Positions 1-4,937 of a stretch of DNA of 9,833 bases are shown here, one piece after another. Under the pieces are notes generated by a model. The model worked only from the letters and a program-made list of their open reading frames with translations. It made no database searches and was not told the origin of the DNA. Numbering within the stretch: position 1 is the first letter of the stretch; every line of letters begins with the position of its first letter. The stretch is from Phycisphaerales bacterium (lineage in GTDB: Bacteria > Planctomycetota > Phycisphaerae > Sedimentisphaerales > Anaerohalosphaeraceae), in NCBI GenBank assembly GCA_011053245.1, contig DRGS01000222.1, forward strand, positions 1 to 9,833, read 5' to 3'. A program made the translations under genes and the position numbers.

Positions 1-19
1 AGATGTGTATAAGAGACAG
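1..19 (+). other. Nextera/Tn5 mosaic-end adapter remnant (artefact)
   Basis: The first 19 bases, AGATGTGTATAAGAGACAG, are identical to the Tn5 transposase mosaic end used in Nextera libraries. This is library sequence left at a contig end, not genomic DNA. It is in frame with folP, and a GTG at base 5 lets gene callers make a false start. The resulting peptide begins MYKRQ, and all five of those codons lie within the adapter. Genomic sequence starts at base 20. Confidence 0.97.
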
Positions 20-748
20 GATATTGACACAGCGGTCAACCATGCAACTCAAATGGCCACAGAGGGAGCGGCGATAATAGATATCGGCCCGGAATCGACA
101 AGGCCGGGATCCAAGCCGGTAACGACCCAAGCACAGATCGAAAGAGCGATACCGGTAATAGCAAAGCTCCGCAGGAATAAATATCTCGACGATATTGCGA
201 TAAGCATCGATACTCGCCAGCCCCAAGTTGCCGCCGCCGCGATCAAAGCCGGGGCGAATATGATAAACGACGTAACCGCACTTGCTGACGGCGACATGGC
301 GAAACTGGCTGCCGAAAAAGAGGTTCCCGTAGTACTGATGCACATGCAGGGCAGCCCCGAAACGATGCAAGCCGAACCAAAGTATACAGATGTAGTCGCC
401 GAGGTACTGGCATATCTGGTTAAGCGGGCAGAGTATGCCCAACAGCAAGGCATCGTCAAGGAGCGAATATTCATCGATCCTGGTATCGGATTCGGAAAGA
501 CGACCGAGCATAACATTGAGCTTATGCGTAACATCGCAAAGTTCGTCGATACCGGTTACAAAGTCCTGATCGGTACCAGCAGGAAACGTTTCATCGGTGA
601 GATAACCGGCAAGGAGGCCCCTGAGAAACGACTGTTCGGGACGGCTGGGACGGTAGCGGCTGCGGTGATGCAAGGAGCTGCGGTAGTGCGTGTCCACGAT
701 GCAGGGCAAATGGCCGATGTTGTGCGTATCTGCAATCGGCTGCGTTAG
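20..748 (+). CDS. folP: Dihydropteroate synthase, 5'-truncated by contig end
   Basis: FolP condenses 6-hydroxymethyl-dihydropterin diphosphate with p-aminobenzoate to give dihydropteroate in cytoplasmic folate synthesis, and is the sulfonamide target. The 242 genuine residues form most of the TIM barrel. Visible motifs in order are DIGPESTRPG (second conserved loop, usually DIGGESTRPG), SIDT, NDV, MHMQG, IDPGIGFGK, the sulfa/pABA-site loop TSRKRFIG, and RVHD near the C-terminus. About 25-35 N-terminal residues, including the expected NVTPDSFSDGG motif, lie off the contig. The true start is therefore absent, and the five codons before base 20 are adapter. The gene stops at TAG 746-748, one base before the end of the convergent gene at 750. 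The G-to-P change in the second loop is mildly unusual but the ESTRPG core is intact. The family call is secure. Confidence 0.95.
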   Translation, partial: DIDTAVNHATQMATEGAAIIDIGPESTRPGSKPVTTQAQIERAIPVIAKLRRNKYLDDIAISIDTRQPQVAAAAIKAGANMINDVTALADGDMAKLAAEKEVPVVLMHMQGSPETMQAEPKYTDVVAEVLAYLVKRAEYAQQQGIVKERIFIDPGIGFGKTTEHNIELMRNIAKFVDTGYKVLIGTSRKRFIGEITGKEAPEKRLFGTAGTVAAAVMQGAAVVRVHDAGQMADVVRICNRLR

Positions 749-749
749 A

Positions 750-1064
750 TCATACCGGCTGGGTTTCTTTCTTGAACGACTGAAGCGATTGAGGCTCGGC
801 GACCAGGCGATAGCCTAATGCCTTTATGATCTCAAGCACCTCTGTCCATGTGGGAAATGGTCTCTGGTTCTCTTTCTTATAACGGTCGATAGCCATGAGA
901 AATGTGAACTGCTCATCTGTCATTTCACCTTCTTCAGCGGCTTTGCGTTCTTCGCTCCTTCTGCGGCCTGGGCCTCTGCGTCTGTCAAGGCCTAAACGTC
1001 TGTTAACAACATCCTGTCTTTTTTCCATAAAACTATCGAATGAATCTTCGTTTTTTTCAGTCAT
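750..1064 (-). CDS. Small Arg-rich protein with LexA-like helix-turn-helix pattern
   Basis: This is a 104-residue protein of unknown function. Residues 1-47 are charged and probably disordered, with an arginine cluster at about 22-40 (DRRRGPGRRR). Residues 48-87 look like a compact helical domain: TDEQFTFLMAIDRYKKENQ, then PFPTWTEVLEIIKALGYR. The spacing of T..Q...L..I..Y......P.PT..E....LGYR resembles the N-terminal DNA-binding domain of LexA, so nucleic-acid binding is plausible but inferred. There is no LexA protease domain. I recall similar short proteins in planctomycete genomes, without being able to check. The ATG at 1062-1064 has only a weak purine-rich stretch (agagagtgaac) upstream. 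An in-frame ATG at 1026-1028 is an alternative start that keeps the conserved part. The gene is convergent with folP and lies 55 bases downstream of the DUF2007-like gene on the same strand, so the two may be cotranscribed. Confidence 0.75.
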   Translation of the reverse strand: MTEKNEDSFDSFMEKRQDVVNRRLGLDRRRGPGRRRSEERKAAEEGEMTDEQFTFLMAIDRYKKENQRPFPTWTEVLEIIKALGYRLVAEPQSLQSFKKETQPV

Positions 1065-1088
1065 TATCGTTCACTCTCTATGAAAGTC

Positions 1089-1100
1089 ATTTTATAAAAT
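1089..1100. repeat. 12-bp AT palindrome upstream of the 750-1064 gene
   Basis: ATTTTATAAAAT is a perfect 12-bp palindrome in the 55-base gap between the two minus-strand genes, 24 bases upstream of the start codon at 1064. It contains TATAAA-like sequence on the minus strand and could be part of a -10 region or a binding site. A/T-only palindromes of this size also arise by chance. Confidence 0.3.
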
Positions 1101-1119
1101 AATACGGCAACCAAATTGT

Positions 1120-1449
1120 CTACTCGTAGAGATCCGCATCGAGATCGTCTTCGTCATATCCACTGTCATCAAAGGCAAGGTCGTAGAAACTGTCGTTTGA
1201 ACCCTGCGATTCAATCAACTGATGAGCCTCGTCAAGATGATCCTCGGGAACCAGAACCGCGATCCCGGGGAAAGTCGTCTTCGGATCCGGCTGAGTCTTG
1301 ATCGCAGCCGGTATCTCACTGTCGTTAAGCAGTTTCTTGTATTGCTTTGCCAGATCCTGGTCCTCGGCAAAAGCAACGGTTACGAATTCCTTTAAAGTGG
1401 TATCTGAAGTAGTATTTGAAGTGGTTCTCCTCTTTTTACGGGTCGTCAT
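1120..1449 (-). CDS. DUF2007-like putative signal-transducing protein with acidic tail
   Basis: This is a 109-residue protein in three parts. Residues 1-19 are basic and Thr/Ser-rich (MTTRKKRRTT). Residues 20-82 form a small alpha/beta core, EFVTVAFAEDQDLAKQYKKL then SEIPAAI and FPGIAVLVPEDHLDEAHQLI. Residues 86-109 are an acidic tail with ten Asp/Glu. The core follows the DUF2007 pattern: a strand, a helix selecting a short ligand-like segment, an IPA turn, then a VLVPEDHLDEA helix. The family is called putative signal transducing, but its biochemical role is not established. The start is supported by a minus-strand GGAGAAG about seven bases upstream (plus-strand cttctcc, 1454-1460). The gene is divergent from the histone gene across 309 bases. 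The strong charge split between its ends is distinctive and could suit binding to a basic partner, which is speculation. Confidence 0.8.
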   Translation of the reverse strand: MTTRKKRRTTSNTTSDTTLKEFVTVAFAEDQDLAKQYKKLLNDSEIPAAIKTQPDPKTTFPGIAVLVPEDHLDEAHQLIESQGSNDSFYDLAFDDSGYDEDDLDADLYE

Positions 1450-1522
1450 TTTTCTTCTCCATCAACATTTAAGAAATAGCAATACATTCAAACTTGATAT
1501 TTTCATCGTCAAAAGCTACGGA

Positions 1523-1580
1523 CCAATTAACGTAAAAAGGCAGAAAAGCGACATTCTGACCGCTTAGAACGGTTAATTGG
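1523..1580. repeat. 9-bp inverted repeat with 40-base spacer
   Basis: CCAATTAAC at 1523-1531 is the exact reverse complement of GTTAATTGG at 1572-1580. A further C/G pair is possible inside a one-base bulge (AACG with CGGTT). The arms sit in the middle of the divergent region and could form a regulatory dyad or the base of a folded RNA. No interior stem was obvious by eye. Confidence 0.45.
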
Positions 1581-1702
1581 GGTGTGAATTTGATGAATGT
1601 TCGGGTTATACCGTCTGTGGGCACAAAAATTTTATGAAAAAATTTGTTTTTTTTGTTGCAAAGAGTTTTCTTTATGCGCAGAATACGTCGAAACAGTCGT
1701 TT

Positions 1703-1720
1703 AGCGGAATTTTATCCGCT
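1703..1720 (+). promoter_or_regulatory. 6-bp hairpin or operator in the histone leader
   Basis: AGCGGA (1703-1708) and TCCGCT (1715-1720) are perfect inverted arms around the AT-only loop ATTTTA. The element stands out as GC-rich in an AT-rich stretch, 38 bases upstream of the histone ATG. It may be a protein-binding dyad or a leader hairpin. There is no T tract directly after it, so it is unlikely to be a terminator. Confidence 0.4.
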
Positions 1721-1745
1721 GTATTAATGGAACTTTATTTAACAT

Positions 1746-1750
1746 GGAGG
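1746..1750 (+). promoter_or_regulatory. Shine-Dalgarno site that fixes the histone start
   Basis: GGAGG at 1746-1750 lies eight bases before ATG 1759-1761. The upstream in-frame ATG at 1744 overlaps this site (ATGGAGG) and has no ribosome-binding site of its own, so translation should begin at 1759. Confidence 0.85.
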
Positions 1751-1758
1751 TCAGTATT

Positions 1759-1968
1759 ATGGCTAAGAAAAAAGCCAAGAAGAAAGCAGCAGGAAAAGAT
1801 GTTCTGGTAGTAGCAAGCAAGGTCAAGGCATACGTCAAGTCGAAAAAGCTGATGATGTCAGCAGATGCGATTGGCGCACTCAGTGACGCGGTCTACGCAA
1901 CAATTGATGCCGCAGGCAAGCGCACAAAAGCTAACAAACGCAAAACGCTCAAGCCTCAGGATATTTAA
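1759..1968 (+). CDS. Bacterial single-domain histone-fold protein with lysine-rich tail
   Basis: This is a 69-residue, very basic protein with 17 Lys and 2 Arg. Residues 1-13 (MAKKKAKKKAAGK) form a lysine-rich tail with seven lysines. Residues about 15-30 (VLVVASKVKAYVKSKK) fit histone helix alpha-1. LMMSAD fits loop L1. ADAIGALSDAVYATIDAA continuing to KRTKANK fits the long alpha-2. RKTLKPQDI matches the L2 and alpha-3 start signature of archaeal-type histones (R.T....DI). The protein stops there, so alpha-3 is almost absent. A shortened alpha-3 is, as I recall, a feature of bacterial one-domain histones such as Bdellovibrio HBb. The likely role is dimeric DNA binding in the nucleoid. Whether it bends, wraps or coats DNA cannot be told. 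It has its own ribosome-binding site, stands as a single gene between a long AT-rich leader and a terminator, and is not part of an operon. An unrelated basic DNA-binding peptide is the alternative, but the RKTLKPQDI ending argues for the histone fold. Confidence 0.82.
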   Translation: MAKKKAKKKAAGKDVLVVASKVKAYVKSKKLMMSADAIGALSDAVYATIDAAGKRTKANKRKTLKPQDI

Positions 1969-1998
1969 TCGACTTTGGTGGCATTGCCGCTGGCGATA

Positions 1999-2017
1999 GG
2001 AACTTTTTAATAGTTCC
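1999..2017 (+). repeat. 6-bp hairpin after the histone gene
   Basis: GGAACT (1999-2004) pairs exactly with AGTTCC (2012-2017) around a T-rich loop (TTTTAAT). It starts 30 bases after the histone stop codon, ahead of the larger terminator hairpin, and may protect the mRNA 3' end or add to termination. Confidence 0.4.
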
Positions 2018-2035
2018 CTGACGAACGAGTATATA

Positions 2036-2079
2036 ATGAGCCGTTTTCCGGGCAACCGGGAACGGCTCATTTGTATTTG
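2036..2079 (+). terminator. Strong hairpin, probable histone-gene terminator
   Basis: ATGAGCCGTT (2036-2045) pairs perfectly with AACGGCTCAT (2061-2070). The inner CCGG arms close on a GCAA (GNRA-type) tetraloop, giving a nearly continuous stem of about 15 pairs with one bulge or wobble. TTGTATTT follows, a broken U-rich tract. The hairpin is very stable, but the tail is weaker than in a textbook intrinsic terminator. It separates the histone transcript from the carbohydrate operon. Confidence 0.65.
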
Positions 2080-2100
2080 GTATAGTAAAAGCCTTGAAAT

Positions 2101-2137
2101 GTCAACTTTGACCCAAAAACGTCTCATAAAATACATA
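2101..2137 (+). promoter_or_regulatory. Candidate promoter with dyad over the -35 box, for the carbohydrate operon
   Basis: TTGACC at 2108-2113 matches five of six bases of a sigma70 -35 box. A poor -10 (TACATA, 2132-2137) follows after 18 bases. The -35 box forms the right arm of the dyad GTCAA-CT-TTGAC (2101-2112), so a regulator could bind across it. The weak -10 keeps this tentative. If used, the leader before the glycosyltransferase would be about 200 bases. Confidence 0.3.
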
Positions 2138-2228
2138 TATTTGATATTAAAATCAAAATTTTACAGAAAATTGTGATTTTTTCCGATATTTATGTAGACC
2201 CAACAGCATAAACGGGTTTATAATCCAC

Positions 2229-2348
2229 ATGCTGCAGGATGCGGCATCATTAACGCAAGGAACGGCGACCTCGTCTGTCAATTCGATTGAGGTGCTACTA
2301 AAGTTATTGGCCAGGGACGGGCTTATCGTTTCCAGGGGCAAGACATGA
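2229..2348 (+). CDS. Possible 39-codon ORF coupled to the glycosyltransferase start
   Basis: An ATG at 2229 opens a 39-codon frame (starting MLQDAASLTQG, ending LARDGLIVSRGKT) whose TGA stop overlaps the next gene's ATG in an ATGA arrangement typical of translational coupling. Base composition changes from AT-rich to coding-like near its start. The middle, SIEVLLKLLARDGLIVS, could form an amphipathic helix followed by a strand. I do not recognise the peptide. No clear Shine-Dalgarno site precedes the ATG, and the ATGCTGC/GCGGCAT hairpin (2229-2247) covers it. The frame is open back to 2151, so a non-ATG start is possible. It may be a coupled leader peptide or chance. Confidence 0.3.
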   Translation: MLQDAASLTQGTATSSVNSIEVLLKLLARDGLIVSRGKT

Positions 2349-3670
2349 AGGTCTTTATGCTTGGTTGGGAGTTTCCGCCTTTTATCAGCGGCGGTCTTGG
2401 CACAGCCTGTTATGGGTTGACCAAGGCCATGAGCGACCTCGGCATGGAAGTTGTCTTTGCCCTCCCCAAGCCGGTTCAATCCGAGTATTCAACGCATGTC
2501 AAGCTGCTCTCTCCGAGCAATGCCAGTGCCAGTATGATCATCGACGAAGAGAACACCCTGCTTGAATTCGAAGAGCTCAAGAATGTAAAGTTCCGCGAGA
2601 TAGCATCACTGCTGGAACCATACGCACGTCCGGAGTATTACCAGAAGCAGTACGAAGAGTTGATCAGACAGAAACGCCTTTCAATGGGCGAAGGATTCGA
2701 AACTTACGAAACCGAAGGTGTATACGATGATTTTCAGCACTACTGCCATGACATGTTCGCAGAGGTCCACCGTTACGCCGGAGCATCTGTACGGCTTGCA
2801 ATGAATGAGGATTTTGATGTCATTCACGCCCATGACTGGATGACGTACCCGGCCGGGATTGCGATTGCGGCGGTCACCGGCAAACCGTTAGTCGTCCATG
2901 TTCACTCAACGGAATTCGACCGCAGCGGCGAGAACGTCAACCAGGCGATATACGACATTGAACGCAAAGGGATGCACCTTGCCGATAAGATAATAGCGGT
3001 AAGCCACCTTACTCGTAGTATCATCATCAGCCGTTACGGCATCATTGGTGAAAAGGTGGAGGTGGTACATAACGGCGTCGAACGCGGTTCGGAAACAACT
3101 CTCAACAGCAACCAAACAGGCATAAAGAAAGACGAAAAGATAGTTCTTTTCCTGGGACGGATCACAATGCAAAAGGGTCCGGAGTATTTCCTGGCGGCAG
3201 CGAAAAAGGTACTCAAACTAATTGACAATGTAAAATTCGTCATGGTAGGTTCCGGCGATATGATGCGGCGAACGATTGAAATGGCCGCTGAAATGGGAAT
3301 AGGGCACAAGGTTCTGTTTACGGGATTTTTGCGAGGCAAGGATGTGGCAAAAGTGTACGAAATGGCGGACCTTTATGTGATGCCTTCAGTCTCCGAACCA
3401 TTCGGAATTGCGCCTCTGGAAGCGCTCAATCACGATGTCCCGGTTCTGATAAGCAAACAGAGCGGAGTCGCCGAGGTGCTTACTCACGCTTTGAAAGTCG
3501 ATTTCTGGGACACCGACGAGATCGCCAACAAGATCGTTGCAGTGCTAAAGTACCCGCCGCTCCAGATGACGCTTCGTGAACATGGCAATTTTGAAGTGAG
3601 AAAACTTAAGTGGAAAGACTCCGCCGAAAAGTGCGCGAAAGTGTACTCCGACGTTTTAATAGGTGCATAA
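2345..3670 (+). CDS. GlgA-like glycosyltransferase (GT4/GT5-type, probable glycogen synthase)
   Basis: This 441-residue cytoplasmic GT-B glycosyltransferase probably elongates alpha-glucan from ADP- or UDP-glucose. The N-terminal half begins MLGWEFPPFISGGLGTACYG, where GGLG (16-19) corresponds to the K-x-G-G-L nucleotide-sugar loop of glycogen synthases. HAHDWMT (161-167) and HVHSTEFD (185-192) are typical of the acceptor and hinge regions. The C-terminal half has FLGRITMQKG (269-278) and the retaining-GT E-x7-E motif in EPFGIAPLE (E351, E359). No signal peptide is seen. It is about 30-40 residues shorter than classical bacterial GlgA and closer to archaeal-type GT4/GT5 synthases. An AGGGG six bases upstream supports the ATG. 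It leads an operon with GH57 and debranching genes, which favours a glycogen role over cell-surface glycosylation. Donor specificity cannot be read. Confidence 0.85.
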   Translation: MKVFMLGWEFPPFISGGLGTACYGLTKAMSDLGMEVVFALPKPVQSEYSTHVKLLSPSNASASMIIDEENTLLEFEELKNVKFREIASLLEPYARPEYYQKQYEELIRQKRLSMGEGFETYETEGVYDDFQHYCHDMFAEVHRYAGASVRLAMNEDFDVIHAHDWMTYPAGIAIAAVTGKPLVVHVHSTEFDRSGENVNQAIYDIERKGMHLADKIIAVSHLTRSIIISRYGIIGEKVEVVHNGVERGSETTLNSNQTGIKKDEKIVLFLGRITMQKGPEYFLAAAKKVLKLIDNVKFVMVGSGDMMRRTIEMAAEMGIGHKVLFTGFLRGKDVAKVYEMADLYVMPSVSEPFGIAPLEALNHDVPVLISKQSGVAEVLTHALKVDFWDTDEIANKIVAVLKYPPLQMTLREHGNFEVRKLKWKDSAEKCAKVYSDVLIGA

Positions 3671-3688
3671 ATTTTATGGAGGAATACT

Positions 3689-4891
3689 ATGCCGTCAGTA
3701 TGTTTTTATTTTCAGGTACATCAGCCGTTTCGTCTGAGACATTACACAGTCTTTGATAAGTCGCCTGTTTACTTCGACGAGTTCAAAAATTCGACCATCT
3801 GCCGCAAGGTCGCAAACAAATGCTATCTGCCGGCCAATCGCATGTTGCTTGACGTTATAAAGCGATTCGACGGACGGTTTAAGGTGGCCTTTAGTCTGAC
3901 TGGCGTGTTGCTGGAGCAGTTCCACAAATATTGCCCGGAAGTAATGAGTACTTTCGACGCACTCGCAGAGACCGGATGTGTGGAATTTCTGGCCGAAACA
4001 TATTATCACAGCCTAAGCTTCCTCTATTCGCGGGATGAGTTCATTGAGCAGGTCGAAAAGCATGTAGAGCAGGTAAACTATCTTTTCGGCGTTAAGCCGA
4101 GAGTATTTCGTAACACAGAGTTGATCTATAACAACGATCTCGCGAAAGCAATAGAGGACACCGGCAATTTCGACGCGATAATAACAGAAGGAGCCGACCA
4201 CATATTGGGTCACAGGAACCCTAATTTTGTTTATCAACCACCAAACTGTGATCATCTAAAACTTCTGCTGAAAAATTACAAACTCAGTGACGATATTGCG
4301 TTTAGATTTTCAAATCGCGACTGGAAAGAGTACCCCCTGATGGCCGATAAGTTCGGTCATTGGATAAACCAAATAAACGGCTGCGGTAATGTAGTCAACC
4401 TTTTCATGGACTACGAAACTTTCGGGGAGCATCAGTGGAGCGATACCGGCATATTCGACTTTATGTCGCATCTGCCCGAAGAGGTCCTGAAAAACCCCGA
4501 CAACGACTTCAAAACGCCGAGTGAGGTCATTGACGCTTACCCGGTTATGGACACCGTTGACGTCCCGCACATAATAAGCTGGGCCGACACCGAAAGGGAT
4601 ATTAGCGCATGGCTCGGCAACGCGATGCAGTCAAATGCACTGCACGAGATATATAGAATAGAAGAGTTGGTCAAGGAAGCGCAAAACGAGCATCTCAAAG
4701 CCGACTGGCGAAGGCTGCAAACGTCCGACCACTTCTATTATATGTGTACGAAATACTGCTCCGATGGCGACGTCCACAAATACTTCAGCCCCTACGACTC
4801 GCCCTATGACGGCTACATAAACTATATGAACATACTCAGCGATCTTAAACGCAGATGTAAAACAAGTGACGAAGCGGTAGCTGCGGTATAG
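3689..4891 (+). CDS. Glycoside hydrolase family 57 enzyme (alpha-amylase or glucanotransferase-like)
   Basis: This 400-residue GH57 protein acts on alpha-1,4-glucans by a retaining mechanism, by hydrolysis or transfer. GH57 conserved regions are visible in order: HQPFR (11-15), GCVEFLAETYYHS (96-108), RNTELIY (141-147, with E144 the expected nucleophile), FMDYETFGEHQW (239-250, with D241 the expected acid/base), and WADTERDISAWLGNAMQSNA (298-317). All catalytic positions are present, so it should be active. The length suits the compact alpha-amylase-like GH57 group rather than the longer branching enzymes or amylopullulanases. There is no signal peptide, so it should work on intracellular glycogen. 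GGAGG at 3678-3682 gives a strong start, 18 bases after the glycosyltransferase stop, implying cotranscription. Exact activity is unresolved. Confidence 0.9.
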   Translation: MPSVCFYFQVHQPFRLRHYTVFDKSPVYFDEFKNSTICRKVANKCYLPANRMLLDVIKRFDGRFKVAFSLTGVLLEQFHKYCPEVMSTFDALAETGCVEFLAETYYHSLSFLYSRDEFIEQVEKHVEQVNYLFGVKPRVFRNTELIYNNDLAKAIEDTGNFDAIITEGADHILGHRNPNFVYQPPNCDHLKLLLKNYKLSDDIAFRFSNRDWKEYPLMADKFGHWINQINGCGNVVNLFMDYETFGEHQWSDTGIFDFMSHLPEEVLKNPDNDFKTPSEVIDAYPVMDTVDVPHIISWADTERDISAWLGNAMQSNALHEIYRIEELVKEAQNEHLKADWRRLQTSDHFYYMCTKYCSDGDVHKYFSPYDSPYDGYINYMNILSDLKRRCKTSDEAVAAV

Positions 4892-4937
4892 ATTTAGAGA
4901 TCACCTTTATGGGGACAATGGAGATACGGAGAAAAAC

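Larger units (their letters stand above)
1450..1758. other. AT-rich divergent intergenic region upstream of the histone gene
   Basis: These 309 bases separate the DUF2007-like gene (minus) from the histone gene (plus) and should hold promoters for both. I see no convincing gene. Visible structure is a 9-bp inverted repeat (1523-1531 with 1572-1580), a T8 run at 1647-1654, and a 6-bp hairpin at 1703-1720. A weak sigma70-like pair, TTGCAA at 1656-1661 and CAGAAT at 1679-1684 with a 17-base spacer, could drive the histone gene and would leave an mRNA leader of about 70 bases. The promoter assignment is tentative. Confidence 0.5.
1969..2344. other. Intergenic region between histone and glycosyltransferase genes
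   Basis: These 376 bases hold the terminator structures of the histone gene (1999-2070) and then an AT-rich promoter-like stretch (about 2090-2200). From about 2225 the base composition becomes more GC-rich and coding-like, and a possible short ORF runs from 2229 into the glycosyltransferase start. I found no RNA gene by eye. Small AT-rich dyads (2140-2157 and 2157-2172) are of uncertain meaning. Confidence 0.5.

Noticed and set aside
1621..1654. AAATTTT/AAAATTT stem followed by T8, as a terminator
   Set aside because: The stem is A/T only, lies in a leader rather than after a gene, and is too weak to call an intrinsic terminator.
1744..1758. Upstream ATG giving the histone five extra residues (MEVSI)
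   Set aside because: This ATG is part of the GGAGG ribosome-binding site for the ATG at 1759 and has no site of its own.
1577..1810. 77-codon plus-strand frame overlapping the histone start
   Set aside because: It runs through the AT-rich leader, has no plausible RBS, and overlaps the histone gene in another frame. The histone has the good RBS and a recognisable fold.
2153..2479. 108-codon minus-strand frame
   Set aside because: It is antisense to the conserved N-terminus of the glycosyltransferase and to the AT-rich leader. No motif or RBS supports it.
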